The position numbers and the translations under genes were made by a program. Source: Pseudomonas sp. B28(2017) (GTDB taxonomy: Bacteria > Pseudomonadota > Gammaproteobacteria > Pseudomonadales > Pseudomonadaceae). From it: DNA of 64,000 bases. The notes under the pieces are model-generated. The model worked only from the letters and a program-made list of their open reading frames with translations, was not told the origin of the DNA and ran no database searches. The first letter of the stretch is position 1. Every line of letters begins with the position of its first letter. The stretch is from assembly GCF_002113025.1 (NCBI RefSeq), contig NZ_NEJH01000009.1, positions 1 through 64,000 on the forward strand, written 5' to 3'. Shown piece after piece: positions 1-8,944 of the stretch.

Positions 1-153
1 CTGCAGCGTCGCATCGGTGCTGCCATCGTCGACGACGATGATTTCGTAGGATTCATCGGCCAGCGCCACGCGGATTTCCTCAAGCAACGGCTTGAGGTTG
101 TTCGCTTCGTTTTTGGCGGGAATCAGTACGGATACAAAAATGTCTTGGCTCAT
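1..153 (-). CDS. Glycosyltransferase family 2, N-terminal part (runs off the window)
   Basis: Only the first 51 codons are present; the rest lies left of position 1. The peptide opens MSQDIFVSVLIPAKNEANN and reaches IIVVDDGSTDATL, the nucleotide-sugar-binding start of a GT-A fold GT2 enzyme with the first Asp pair of the fold (VVDDGS). Family members move a sugar from a nucleotide or polyprenyl donor at the membrane. It lies just downstream of a sugar-nucleotide epimerase on the same strand, so both probably serve surface polysaccharide synthesis. The acceptor cannot be told from this fragment. Confidence 0.85.
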   Translation of the reverse strand, partial: MSQDIFVSVLIPAKNEANNLKPLLEEIRVALADESYEIIVVDDGSTDATLQ

Positions 154-202
154 GGGGTCTCTCTCGCCTTTTTTGATTTTTTCGAGATCAGAGGCGAACG
201 CT

Positions 203-1180
203 TCAAATCTGATAGAACTGCCGATACCACTTCACAAACTCGCCGACGCCGGTTTCGAGCGTCACCTGCGGGCTGAAGCCCACCCACTCGGCCAGTGCCG
301 AGACATCGGCCCAGGTCTTGACCACATCACCGGCCTGCATCGGCAGGTAGTTGCGCCGGGCCTGCAGGCCCAGGGCGGACTCCAGGCAGTCGACGAAGTC
401 CAGCAACGCCACCGGCATGCCACGCCCGATGTTGAAGAGCCGGTTGACCCCGGTGGCGGAGCCTTGCGGCACCGGCGGCTTCGGGCGCAGTCGGGCGATA
501 CCTTCGACAATGTCGTCGACGTAGGTAAAGTCCCGCGACATCTGCCCCTGGTTGTAAATGTCGATGGGCAGGTCTTTGAGGATGGCGTCGGTAAACTTGA
601 ACAGCGCCATGTCCGGGCGGCCCCATGGACCATAGACGGTAAAAAATCGCAGGCCACTGGCTTTCAGGCCGTACAGATGGCAGTAACTTTCGGCCAGCAG
701 TTCATTGGCGCGCTTGCTGGCGGCGTACAGCGAAACGGGATGTTCGACAGGATCCTCGACACTGAACGGCATCTTGCTGTTGGTGCCGTACACCGAACTG
801 CTCGAGGCGTAGATCAGATGCTCGGGGCGATGGTGGCGACAGGCTTCCAGCACGTTGAGGAAACCCACCAGGTTCGATTGCCCATAAACATCCGGGTTGT
901 CCAGCGAGTAGCGCACGCCAGCCTGAGCGGCCAGGTGCACCACCTCGGTAAATCGGTGTTCCTGGAACAGGCTCATCAGGGCCGGTTTATCGACGATGTC
1001 CATTTTCCGGAAGCGAAAACCCGGCAAAGTCTGCAGCACTTCGAGGCGCGCATGCTTGAGTTCCACGTCGTAGTAGTCGTTGAGGTTGTCGATACCGACA
1101 ACGTCCTGACCTTCGCGGCACAAGCGCTGGACCGTATGAAAACCGATGAAACCGGCCGCACCGGTGACCAGCACGGTCAT
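203..1180 (-). CDS. NAD-dependent sugar-nucleotide epimerase (UDP-glucuronate 4-epimerase-like)
   Basis: 325 aa, extended short-chain dehydrogenase fold. The Rossmann glycine motif TGAAGFIG is at residues 6-13, the SSSSVYG loop follows, and the catalytic YxxxK is seen in YAASKRAN. The sequence DNLNDYYDVELKHARL after the second strand is typical of UDP-glucuronate epimerases (CapI/LpsL group), which invert C4 to make UDP-galacturonate. I chose the ATG at 1180; a GTG three codons earlier is possible. The downstream partner on the same strand is the glycosyltransferase at 1-153, 49 bp away. Substrate is inferred from family resemblance only. Confidence 0.85.
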   Translation of the reverse strand: MTVLVTGAAGFIGFHTVQRLCREGQDVVGIDNLNDYYDVELKHARLEVLQTLPGFRFRKMDIVDKPALMSLFQEHRFTEVVHLAAQAGVRYSLDNPDVYGQSNLVGFLNVLEACRHHRPEHLIYASSSSVYGTNSKMPFSVEDPVEHPVSLYAASKRANELLAESYCHLYGLKASGLRFFTVYGPWGRPDMALFKFTDAILKDLPIDIYNQGQMSRDFTYVDDIVEGIARLRPKPPVPQGSATGVNRLFNIGRGMPVALLDFVDCLESALGLQARRNYLPMQAGDVVKTWADVSALAEWVGFSPQVTLETGVGEFVKWYRQFYQI

Positions 1181-1381
1181 TGGGCGCACGCCTGCGACTG
1201 CGCCGCGATCGGCGCGAGATTACTGATCCAGACACTTGTCAGCTTCATGTGTAGTTCCTGCTCCTGGCGTCATTCCACGCATGGTTACGTTATGAAGCTT
1301 ATAAAACAGAAACATTTCAGTTTCGATAAGGCCGTGCATGACTTCAGCAAAAAAAAAGATATTTGGCCGAAATAGCCGCTA

Positions 1382-2002
1382 CTACTTGGCCGATCCGTCA
1401 TGAGGCTTGTAAAACCGAAACAAACCGATATCCACGGTCCTGATGTACTCCTTGGCCCAATCCGGCTTGACGGTACGGTCATGGAAATACAGGGCACCCT
1501 GCGTGCGATCCGGCAGTTCCTTGTTCAGGGCCTTGCGCGCGATTTCCTTGGCCATGGCGTAAGGCACCTCTTCCTGCACCGAATCGGATTTGCCGTCACA
1601 CCACCAGGAGAATTGGCAACTCCTGGTCTCGGAACCCTGCTTGACCACTTTGCACACCGTGTCCGGAAAACCCTCGTGGCCCAGGCGATTCATGACCACG
1701 TTGGCCACCGCCTCCATGTCGGCGGGGTCCTCGCCCTTGGCTTCCCAGTAAATCGAGCGGGCCAGGCACGTGATCGCATCGTCCAGGGGCGCGGCCCCCT
1801 TCGGGTCAACGGCCTGGACTTCGGACGGGGTTATGGCTTCAGCCTTGGGTACCGGTGCGGGGTTGCTGTTCTCGGCGGCTTTTTGCTCAAGCACCTCGGC
1901 CTTGTTCTCGGCTGCTTGTTGTTTTTGTGCTTGATCCCCGGCGGCTACCGGGCCAGCAAGCAACGTGAGGACGAGGCAGGTGGCCCCCCAGTCGAGACGC
2001 AT
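1382..2002 (-). CDS. Exported cell wall hydrolase, SleB type
   Basis: 206 aa. An N-terminal signal peptide (MRLDWGATCLVLTLLAGPVAAG) is followed by a Gln/Ala/Glu-rich linker and then a Hydrolase_2 (SleB/CwlJ) domain from about residue 75: CLARSIYWEAKGE holds the conserved catalytic Glu, and VANVVMNRL and SCQFSWWCDG follow. Such enzymes are lytic transglycosylase-like and cut peptidoglycan in the periplasm. In Pseudomonas, which does not sporulate, the role is wall turnover rather than germination. The ATG at 2002 is preferred over an upstream GTG because it gives a clean signal peptide. Confidence 0.85.
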   Translation of the reverse strand: MRLDWGATCLVLTLLAGPVAAGDQAQKQQAAENKAEVLEQKAAENSNPAPVPKAEAITPSEVQAVDPKGAAPLDDAITCLARSIYWEAKGEDPADMEAVANVVMNRLGHEGFPDTVCKVVKQGSETRSCQFSWWCDGKSDSVQEEVPYAMAKEIARKALNKELPDRTQGALYFHDRTVKPDWAKEYIRTVDIGLFRFYKPHDGSAK

Positions 2003-2144
2003 GATCGGTGTCACTCGGAGAGTGGTTCGACTCAGTGTAGTACTGAAATGATTTCACCCGCCCCACTACACTCTGGATAAATCCGTTGCCCTGGATGGGC
2101 CAACTTCGCGCATCATGGGCGCAAACTGCTCAAGGGGGACTTTC

Positions 2145-2996
2145 ATGGGTGTCATCTCATCCGCAATGCGTTTTGCCGGTTTGTCACTGGGTCTGGTATT
2201 CGCCGCCAGCGCCTCGGCGGCGGACGAATCGCAATTGATCGAATCGATCAACGTCTACCGCAGCCAACTGCAGCGCTGTGCCGGCCAGGTTTCCTCGGAG
2301 CTGCCGCCGCTGTCGGCCGACCCGCGCCTGGTGCTGACCGCCCCGAGCATCGGCAATCTGCAACAGGCCATGGCCACGGCGGGTTATCCCATGAAAAATG
2401 TGCAGGTCATCAGCCTGTCCGGGCCTCGCGATGCGGCGTCGGCGATGAAGGCGATTCAGGAGAGTTTTTGCCAGATCGTCCTCGACCCGCAATTCGTGGA
2501 TGTCGGCGTCAACCGCCAGGACCGTGAATGGCGCATCGTGGTCGCGCGGCCGTTGTTGAGCGCACGCCTGGGCGACGCGCAGGCCGAAGGCCAGAAGCTG
2601 CTGACCGAAGTCAACGCTGCACGCACCCGGCCACGCCAGTGCGGTACGCAATCCTTTGCCGCCGCGCCAGCGCTGGCCTGGAACGCCACACTGGCCACCG
2701 CCGCCGAAAGCAACTCGCGCTCCATGGCCAACCATAACTACTTCGATCACAAGGACCGCGACGGCCGCACACCGGGTGACCGCGCGGAACTGGCCGGCTA
2801 CGACTTCCAGCAGATCGGCGAAAACATCGCCGCCGGGCAAGACACGCCACACAAGGTGGTCGAAGGCTGGCTGGCCAGCCCCGGCCATTGCGCCAACCTG
2901 ATGAACCCGCAGTTCCGCGAACTGGGCGCGGCGTATGCGACCGACCCGAAGAGCGATGCCGGGATTTACTGGACGGCGATGTTTGGGGCGCAGTAA
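2145..2996 (+). CDS. Exported CAP-domain (SCP/PR1-like) protein
   Basis: 283 aa. Signal peptide (MGVISSAMRFAGLSLGLVF then AASASAAD), an N-terminal region with two Cys, and a C-terminal CAP domain from about residue 150: VNAARTRPRQCG, HNYFDHKDRDG, IGENIAAGQ and SPGHCANLMNP carry the family His and Glu residues. Bacterial CAP proteins are secreted; most have no known substrate. The ATG at 2145 follows a strong AAGGGGGA ribosome site. A close paralogue of the same two-part design is at 62946-63806. Confidence 0.85.
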   Translation: MGVISSAMRFAGLSLGLVFAASASAADESQLIESINVYRSQLQRCAGQVSSELPPLSADPRLVLTAPSIGNLQQAMATAGYPMKNVQVISLSGPRDAASAMKAIQESFCQIVLDPQFVDVGVNRQDREWRIVVARPLLSARLGDAQAEGQKLLTEVNAARTRPRQCGTQSFAAAPALAWNATLATAAESNSRSMANHNYFDHKDRDGRTPGDRAELAGYDFQQIGENIAAGQDTPHKVVEGWLASPGHCANLMNPQFRELGAAYATDPKSDAGIYWTAMFGAQ

Positions 2997-3043
2997 AGAC
3001 AAGACTCTGAATGGGTCGCGGGCGTGCCATCCAACGGGGCACC

Positions 3044-3158
3044 TGTAGGAGCGAGCCTGCTCGCGAAAAACGTCTGAACAACACGATCATTCAGGCAGCC
3101 CGCGTTATCGTTGACGTCCATCGTCGGAACGTCGCCCGGAGCAAGCTCGCTCCTACAG
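3044..3158. repeat. REP pair (inverted REP units)
   Basis: TGTAGGAGCGAGCCTGCTCG at the left is answered by AGCAAGCTCGCTCCTACA at the right, giving two inverted REP units around a ~70-bp spacer. The spacer shares its central part (CAGCCCGCGTTATCGTTGAC) with the REP pairs at 28709 and 29165. Confidence 0.85.
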
Positions 3159-3176
3159 GGAAACGCGTTCAATTAC

Positions 3177-3478
3177 GATCAGGCCGGCCTGTAGGCCGCC
3201 TCGCTTTGGCTTTTGATCTGCTTGCCCCCTCGAGAGGCCGAGCGCAGGTTCTGCGCAGTGGGCAACCCGGCATGGATGCCGGGTTAGCCGCGTACGGCCA
3301 TGGATGGCCGATCGCGGCGGGCCCACGGAGCAGGACCGGAGCGAGGGGATGCCGAGCCTTGGCGAGGCACCGAACGTCAGGGGCAAGAGCCCTTTGGTTA
3401 CTTTGGGGCTTTTCCAAAGTGACCCGCCGTAAGGGCGGAACCGTCAGCGGCCATTACCGCAGGAATGGATATTCACCC
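3177..3478 (+). repeat. Long structured repeat, copy 1
   Basis: A ~300-bp element with near-identical copy 2 (inverted) at 28840-29144 and a diverged copy 3 at 29341-29655. Near its end it holds a hairpin, GGTTACTTTGG (3396-3406) with CCAAAGTGACC (3414-3424), then a short CGCC-GTAAG-GGCG hairpin. It contains open frames in several readings but none with coding support, and no transposase. Together with the REP pair it fills the 520 bases between the CAP gene and the cio operon. Confidence 0.7.
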
Positions 3479-3516
3479 ACGCCTCAAACTGAACTGGCCC
3501 CCTCAATGACTTGCCA

Positions 3517-3672
3517 TCAATGACTACTCATCCCCGCCGCATGCATCAACATCCGCATTCCCCCCGCCACCCCCCCCAACCCGGCCACACTGCCCAACCA
3601 GATCACCACCAGCCACCCTAGGCGCTGGTACCAGCGTGCGGGAGCCGTTCGATTCGAATCAATGATAGCCAT
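3517..3672 (-). CDS. Small membrane protein DUF2474, quinol oxidase accessory subunit (CydX/CioZ-like)
   Basis: 51 aa: MAIIDSNRTAPARWYQRLGW then one membrane helix (LVVIWLGSVAGLGGVAGGM). It overlaps the cioB stop codon by 14 bases in another frame, which is the usual place of the single-helix third subunit of bd-type oxidases. DUF2474 proteins are found behind cioB genes; CydX and CioZ-like subunits stabilise the haem site. Function is inferred from position, size and topology. The start is the ATG at 3672. Confidence 0.75.
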   Translation of the reverse strand: MAIIDSNRTAPARWYQRLGWLVVIWLGSVAGLGGVAGGMRMLMHAAGMSSH

Positions 3673-4675
3673 CGCCAATCCTCACTTTGCCGCGGAAAAC
3701 GTAATAGCTCCAGACCGTGTACATCAGGATGATCGGCAGAATGAACAGCGCCCCGATCAGGATGAACAACTGGCTGGTCGCCGGTGACGCCGCCGCCCAC
3801 AGGCTGATGGAAGGCGGCACGATGTTCGGCCAGATGCTGAACGCCAGGCCGATGTAGCCCAGAAACACCAGCATCAGGGTGAAGGCGAACGGCCAATGGG
3901 TGTGGCGCTGGCGCAGGGTCCTGAGCAGGCCGAACATCGCCAGCAACGCCAGCACCGCAAGACCACCGAACACCGCCAGGTGCGCATGGGCAAACCAGCG
4001 CGTGGCGATTTCCGGATGGAGAATCGGCGTCCACACACAGATCACGCCAATCACCGCCAACAGCAGCCACGCCAGGGGCCGGGTGAACAGGCGCATCCGC
4101 GATTCGAGCATGCCTTCGGTCTTGACCAGCAACCAGGTGCTGCCCAACAGCGCGTAGGCGATGATCAGGCCGACACCGCAGAACAACGGAAACGGTGCCA
4201 GCCAGTCCAGCGAACCACCGGCGAACTGCCGATCGACCACCGGAATACCGGCAATGTAGGTACCGATCACCACGCCCTGGGAGAATGTCGCCAGCAGCGA
4301 ACCGCCGATGAACGCCATGTCCCAGATATGTCGCTTTTCAGGACTGGCCTTGAAGCGAAACTCGAACGCCACGCCGCGGAAGATCAAGCCGCACAACATC
4401 AGGATCAACGGCAGGTACAACGCCTCCAGAATCACCGAATAGGCCAGCGGGAACGCGCCGTACAGCGCCGCGCCGCCCAGCACCAGCCAGGTCTCGTTGC
4501 CGTCCCAGACCGGTGCCACGGTGTTCATCATCACATCGCGCTCCTTCGCATCCGGGATCAGCGGGAACAGAATGCCCAGCCCCAGATCGAAGCCGTCCAT
4601 GATCACGTACATCATCACGCCGAAGGCGATGATCACACCCCAGATCAGCGATAAATCGATACCTTGAATACCCAT
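3659..4675 (-). CDS. cioB: Cyanide-insensitive terminal quinol oxidase, subunit II
   Basis: 338 aa polytopic membrane protein of the CydB/CioB family. It opens MGIQGIDLSLIWGVIIAFGV and has GFDLGLGILFP and WDGNETWLVLGGAALYG, the signature loops of subunit II. It partners CioA in the inner membrane to reduce oxygen with ubiquinol and, unlike cytochrome aa3 or bo oxidases, resists cyanide. It starts 17 bp after the cioA stop, so the two are co-transcribed, and it is followed by the overlapping DUF2474 gene. Confidence 0.92.
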   Translation of the reverse strand: MGIQGIDLSLIWGVIIAFGVMMYVIMDGFDLGLGILFPLIPDAKERDVMMNTVAPVWDGNETWLVLGGAALYGAFPLAYSVILEALYLPLILMLCGLIFRGVAFEFRFKASPEKRHIWDMAFIGGSLLATFSQGVVIGTYIAGIPVVDRQFAGGSLDWLAPFPLFCGVGLIIAYALLGSTWLLVKTEGMLESRMRLFTRPLAWLLLAVIGVICVWTPILHPEIATRWFAHAHLAVFGGLAVLALLAMFGLLRTLRQRHTHWPFAFTLMLVFLGYIGLAFSIWPNIVPPSISLWAAASPATSQLFILIGALFILPIILMYTVWSYYVFRGKVRIGDGYH

Positions 4676-4692
4676 GATTCAACTCCCTTCCT

Positions 4693-6114
4693 TCAATTGA
4701 CGCGGGCGTCGGTTTCGAGGATTTCGGCGTCGGCAGACAGCGGCCGGCGCGGTGTGATCACCTGGTCGGAATGCCCGCCTGCGGAATGCCCGTGATGCGG
4801 CTGCGGCCCTTTGCCGACCAGTTTCATCATGTAGCCGATGCCCACCGTGAACACCGAGAAATAGATCACCACGAACAGCGCCAGCGAAATGCTCAACTGC
4901 GCGACACTGTGATTCGACGCGGCATCGGCGGTGCGCAGCAGGCCATACACCACCCAAGGCTGACGCCCGACTTCGGTGGTGATCCACCCGGCCAGCATGG
5001 CGATCAGGCCGCTTGGGCCCATCCACAGCATCAGGCGCAGGAACCCGCGGTTGCGGTAGATGGCACCGCTGCGGCGCAGGGCCAGGCCGAGCACGCCGGC
5101 CAGCACCATCAGCATGCCCAGCCCGGCCATGACGCGGAAACTCCAGAAGATCACCGTCGCATTGGGACGATCCTCTTTCGGAAAGCTCTTGAGCGCCGGG
5201 ATCTGCTTGTCGAGGCTGTGGGTCAGGATCAGGCTGCCCAGGTAGGGAATCTCGATGGCGTATCTGGTCTTCTCGGCCTGCATGTCGGGGATGCCGAACA
5301 GCACCAGTGGCGTCGCTTCGCTACCGTTGTTTTCCCAGTGCCCTTCAATCGCGGCGATTTTCGCCGGTTGATGCTCCAGAGTGTTCAAACCGTGGGCATC
5401 ACCGACCACTGCCTGAATCGGGCAGACGATCAACGCCATCCACAATGCCATCGACAGCATCTTGCGCACTTGCCGGGTGTCATTGCCGCGCAGCAGATGC
5501 CACGCCGCCGACGAGCCGACAAAGAACGCCGTGGCCACGAACGCGGCAATCGCCATGTGCGCCAGGCGGTACGGGAACGACGGGTTGAACACGATGGCCA
5601 GCCAGTCCAGCGGCATCACGCGACCGTCGACGATCTCGAAACCCTGGGGCGTTTGCATCCAACTGTTGGATGCGAGAATCCAGAAGGTCGAGATCAAAGT
5701 GCCGATGGCGACCATGACCGTCGAGAAGAAGTGCAAGCCACGCCCTACCCGGTTCCAGCCGAACAGCATGACCCCAAGGAAACCGGCCTCGAGGAAGAAC
5801 GCCGTGAGCACTTCATAGGTCAGTAACGGCCCGGTGATGCTGCCGGCAAAGTCGGAGAAGCGGCTCCAGTTGGTGCCGAACTCGTAGGCCATGACCAGCC
5901 CCGAGACCACGCCCATGCCGAAGTTGACGGCGAAGATCTTCGACCAGAAATGGTAGAGATCACGATAGGTGTCGTTGTGGGTCTTCAGCCAAAGGCCTTC
6001 GAGCACCGCCAGGAAACTGGCCAGCCCGATGGTGATGGCGGGAAAGATGATGTGGAACGAAACCGTGAACGCGAATTGAATCCGCGCCAGGTCCAGTGCC
6101 TCCAGGTTAAACAT
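4693..6114 (-). CDS. cioA: Cyanide-insensitive terminal quinol oxidase, subunit I
   Basis: 473 aa, clearly shorter than E. coli CydA (522 aa), which fits the short quinol loop of the CIO subfamily. The start MFNLEALDLARIQFAF leads to His21, the equivalent of the haem b595 axial His; the motif GRQPWVVYGLLRT near residue 395 is the conserved CydA segment close to the quinol pocket. The family carries haems b558, b595 and a d-type haem. I set the start at the ATG for MFNLEAL rather than 12 codons upstream, from family alignment. No ANR box was found in the 127 bp upstream. Confidence 0.93.
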   Translation of the reverse strand: MFNLEALDLARIQFAFTVSFHIIFPAITIGLASFLAVLEGLWLKTHNDTYRDLYHFWSKIFAVNFGMGVVSGLVMAYEFGTNWSRFSDFAGSITGPLLTYEVLTAFFLEAGFLGVMLFGWNRVGRGLHFFSTVMVAIGTLISTFWILASNSWMQTPQGFEIVDGRVMPLDWLAIVFNPSFPYRLAHMAIAAFVATAFFVGSSAAWHLLRGNDTRQVRKMLSMALWMALIVCPIQAVVGDAHGLNTLEHQPAKIAAIEGHWENNGSEATPLVLFGIPDMQAEKTRYAIEIPYLGSLILTHSLDKQIPALKSFPKEDRPNATVIFWSFRVMAGLGMLMVLAGVLGLALRRSGAIYRNRGFLRLMLWMGPSGLIAMLAGWITTEVGRQPWVVYGLLRTADAASNHSVAQLSISLALFVVIYFSVFTVGIGYMMKLVGKGPQPHHGHSAGGHSDQVITPRRPLSADAEILETDARVN

Positions 6115-6241
6115 GTCGATATCCTCATCGCGGCTGAAAAACGGCGGCACACGGCCGGGCCACCGTCAGGCCGGAGGGCCTGCAGCCAACACAAGTCAAA
6201 AGGTTTGCTGTGAGCGGATGCGGCACCGGGCCGCCCCGCTG

Positions 6242-8566
6242 CTATGCGGCGGTAGTCGAAATCAGGCTGCTGGCTTTCGCCTGCTCCAGCCGGATGGCAA
6301 CGAACTTGGAAGTCGGGGTGAAGGTACGGTCACCGTAACTTTCCAATGGCACCAGCGGATTGGTCTCCGGGTAGTACGCCGCCGCCTGACCGGCCGGAAT
6401 GTCGTAGGCGATCAGGGTGAAACCGCTGACCCGACGCTCGCGGTCGTCGTCCCACAGCGCCACCAGGTCAACCTTCTGCCCCGGTTCGAAACCCAGCCGG
6501 CGAATGTCCTGCTCGTTGGCGAACACCACGTCGCGCATACCGTACACCCCGCGATAACGGTCATCCAGGCCGTACAGCGTGGTGTTGTACTGATCGTGGG
6601 AACGCATGGTCTGCAAAATCAGGTGCGGCTTGACCGCCAGGTTGCGCACGCCCTCGCTGATCAGGTGCTGCGGCAACACGCTCGGGGTGAATCGGGCTTT
6701 GCCGCTGGCGGTTTTCCAGATGCGTCGGGCCGCGTCGTTGGGCATGTGGAAACCGCCCGGATGCAGCAAGCGCCGATTGAAATCTTCGAAGCCGGGAATG
6801 GTGTCGGCAATCATGTTGCGGATGCGGCCATAGTCGCCGATGGCCCAGTTCCAGTCGATCGGGTGCTTGCCCAGTGTGGCGGCGGCGATGCCGGCGATTA
6901 TCGCCGGTTCCGACATCAGGTGTTTCGACTTGGGTTTCAGTTGACCGTGAGAGATGTGGATCATGCTGAAGGTGTCCTCCACGGTTACGCCCTGCGGGCC
7001 TTCTGCCTGCATGTCGATGTCGGTGCGGCCCAGGCACGGCAGGATCAGCGCTTCACGGCCGGTGACCAAATGGCTGCGGTTGAGCTTGGTGGCGATGTGC
7101 ACGGTGAGGTCGCATTTGCGCAACGCAGCGTGGGTGCGCGGCGTGTCGGGGGTGGCCTGGGCGAAGTTGCCACCCAGGGCGATAAACACTTTCGAACGCC
7201 CCTGCTCCATCGCGCCGATTGCCATCACGGTGTTGTGGCCGTGCTCACGCGGCGGCTTGAAGGAGAAGCGTTTTTCCAGAGCATTGAGCAAGTCGGTGGG
7301 CGCCAGCTCATTGATGCCCATGGTGCGGTCGCCCTGCACGTTACTGTGACCGCGAACCGGCGACAGGCCCGCACCCGGACGGCCGACGTTGCCGCGCAGC
7401 AACATCAGGTTGATGACTTCCTGCAGCGTCGGCACCGAGTGCGTGTGCTGGGTCAGGCCCATCGCCCAGCACATGATCACACGCTTGGCCCGGGCGTACA
7501 TGCGTGCGGCGAGCTCGATGTCGGCGAGGGTCATGCCCGACTGCTGTTCGATGTGCTCCCAGCTGGTCGCGTCGACTTCGGCCAGGTAGGCATCCATGCC
7601 CGAGGTGTGTTCAGCGATGAACTCATGGTCGAACACCGGTTCGCCGCCAGTGGCCTGAGCTTCGCGCTCCCACTGCAACAGGAACTTGACCATGCCGCGC
7701 ATGACCGCCATGTCACCGCCAAGTGCCGGGCGGAAGTACGCGGTGTTGGTGGGCTCAGAGCCATTCATCAGCATTTCGATCGGGTGCTGTGGATGCTGGA
7801 AGCGCTCCAGCCCACGCTCCTTGAGCGGATTGATGCAGATCACCTGGGCACCGCGCTTGACCGCTTCGCGCAACGGTTCAAGCATCCGCGGGTGGTTGGT
7901 GCCGGGGTTCTGGCCAATGACGAAGATCGCATCGGCATGCTCAAGATCGTCGAACACCACGGTGCCTTTGCCCACGCCGAGGCTTTCGATCATGCTCACC
8001 GCGCTGGCTTCGTGGCACATGTTGGAGCAGTCCGGAAAGTTGTTGGTACCGTAAGCCCGGACGAACAACTGATAGAGAAACGCCGCCTCGTTGCTGGCCC
8101 GGCCCGAGGTATAGAACTCAGCCTGGTGGGGCGATTCCAGCGCGTTGAGGTGCCGGGCGATCAGCGCGAACGCTTCGTCCCAGGTGGTTTCCACGTAACG
8201 ATCGGTGGCAACGTCATAGCGCATCGGGTGAGTCAGGCGTCCCTGATACTCCAGCCAGTAATCGCTCTGTTCGGCCAGCGCCGAGACGCTGTATTTGTTG
8301 AAGAAGGCCGGGTCAACCAGACGGCCCGTGGCTTCCCAGTTAACGGCCTTGGCGCCGTTTTCGCAGAATTTGACCATGCCGTTTTCAGGCGACTCGCCCC
8401 AGGCACAACCGGGGCAGTCGAACCCGCCGTTCTGGTTGGTCTTGAGCATGGCGCGAATATTCTTCAGCGCGTTTTCACTGCCCAGCCAGTTCCTGGTAAC
8501 AGCGATCAGCGCGCCCCAACCGGCGGCGGCACCTTTATAGGGTTTGTAGCGGTCGACTTGAGACAT
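6242..8566 (-). CDS. Molybdopterin-dependent oxidoreductase, FdhF/YdeP family
   Basis: 774 aa. The CPGCAWGE segment near residue 50 is the Cys pair typical of the family, NMCHEASA (near residue 190) is where the Mo-ligating residue of formate-dehydrogenase-like enzymes lies, and GQNPGTNHPRM and PVRGHSNVQG are Mo-bis-MGD contacts. The C-terminal molydop-binding domain (RSHDQYNTTLYGLDD) is intact. E. coli YdeP is a related protein linked to acid resistance; the true substrate of this family is not established. A good GGAGAA ribosome site fixes the start at 8566. Its promoter holds one copy of the 30-bp box shared by the Mo-cofactor genes, so enzyme and cofactor supply look co-regulated. Confidence 0.88.
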   Translation of the reverse strand: MSQVDRYKPYKGAAAGWGALIAVTRNWLGSENALKNIRAMLKTNQNGGFDCPGCAWGESPENGMVKFCENGAKAVNWEATGRLVDPAFFNKYSVSALAEQSDYWLEYQGRLTHPMRYDVATDRYVETTWDEAFALIARHLNALESPHQAEFYTSGRASNEAAFLYQLFVRAYGTNNFPDCSNMCHEASAVSMIESLGVGKGTVVFDDLEHADAIFVIGQNPGTNHPRMLEPLREAVKRGAQVICINPLKERGLERFQHPQHPIEMLMNGSEPTNTAYFRPALGGDMAVMRGMVKFLLQWEREAQATGGEPVFDHEFIAEHTSGMDAYLAEVDATSWEHIEQQSGMTLADIELAARMYARAKRVIMCWAMGLTQHTHSVPTLQEVINLMLLRGNVGRPGAGLSPVRGHSNVQGDRTMGINELAPTDLLNALEKRFSFKPPREHGHNTVMAIGAMEQGRSKVFIALGGNFAQATPDTPRTHAALRKCDLTVHIATKLNRSHLVTGREALILPCLGRTDIDMQAEGPQGVTVEDTFSMIHISHGQLKPKSKHLMSEPAIIAGIAAATLGKHPIDWNWAIGDYGRIRNMIADTIPGFEDFNRRLLHPGGFHMPNDAARRIWKTASGKARFTPSVLPQHLISEGVRNLAVKPHLILQTMRSHDQYNTTLYGLDDRYRGVYGMRDVVFANEQDIRRLGFEPGQKVDLVALWDDDRERRVSGFTLIAYDIPAGQAAAYYPETNPLVPLESYGDRTFTPTSKFVAIRLEQAKASSLISTTAA

Positions 8567-8658
8567 GGTACTTCTCCGTGACAATGGACACAGGCTTCGA
8601 CCCGATTCAGGTCATTGATCGTTTGACGGAGAAAGCATATGAACAGGGATTAATTACT

Positions 8659-8688
8659 GTCTAATCGCTATTTATGACCATATGATCG
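8659..8688 (-). promoter_or_regulatory. 30-bp box 1 (upstream of FdhF/YdeP gene)
   Basis: On the minus strand: CGAT, 16 bases, GCGATTAGAC, ending 93 bp before the start codon at 8566. It has the same halves and the same 16-base gap as four other sites in the window. Proposed operator of the LysR regulator at 14810. It lies in the AT-rich 378-bp divergent region (8567-8944), which otherwise holds box 2 and a small REP palindrome. Confidence 0.65.
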
Positions 8689-8783
8689 AGGATATTTATT
8701 ATCGATTTTTATTGTTATTTTTCAATTATTTATAAAATTTAAACACTCATTTACGCAGCAACTTAATCCATCATAGATGCAGT

Positions 8784-8813
8784 CGATCAACCGGTTACTA
8801 ATAGTGATTGGAC
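8784..8813 (+). promoter_or_regulatory. 30-bp box 2 (upstream of moaA)
   Basis: CGAT, 16 bases, GTGATTGGAC, pointing to moaA and ending 131 bp before its start at 8945. Box 1 and box 2 sit back to back, 95 bp apart, in the divergent promoter region. Confidence 0.65.
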
Positions 8814-8869
8814 GGCCTCTCAAGTTGCTTTTAGCCTGCGCTCAACAAATCCGTTATCAGCGCAATATC

Positions 8870-8889
8870 TGTAGGAGCTCGCTCCTGCA
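8870..8889. repeat. Short REP-like palindrome in the moaA leader
   Basis: TGTAGGAGCTCGCTCCTGCA forms a nearly perfect 20-bp palindrome made of the two tips of a REP unit. It lies 55 bp before the moaA start codon and so may be in the transcript leader. Confidence 0.6.
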
Positions 8890-8944
8890 AAGACCAGATC
8901 CGCTTAACGGGACATTCATTCAATGCGTGCCAAGCGAGGGTGTC

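Noticed and set aside
92..1375. 427-aa plus-strand open frame
   Set aside because: It is the antisense reading of the epimerase gene; GC-rich codon use keeps it open. The minus strand protein has clear family motifs.
3153..3386. 77-aa frame in the long repeat (also 28929-29345)
   Set aside because: It recurs only because the repeat recurs; copy 3 does not keep the frame, while the hairpin is kept. More likely a structural repeat than a gene.
3177..3478. Insertion sequence
   Set aside because: No transposase frame and no clear terminal inverted repeats or target duplications could be seen.
6115..6241. ANR box or other oxygen-responsive site before cioA
   Set aside because: No TTGAT-N4-ATCAA or close variant was found in this gap.
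6113..8581. 822-aa plus-strand open frame
   Set aside because: Antisense shadow of the FdhF/YdeP gene, with no recognisable domain and no ribosome site.
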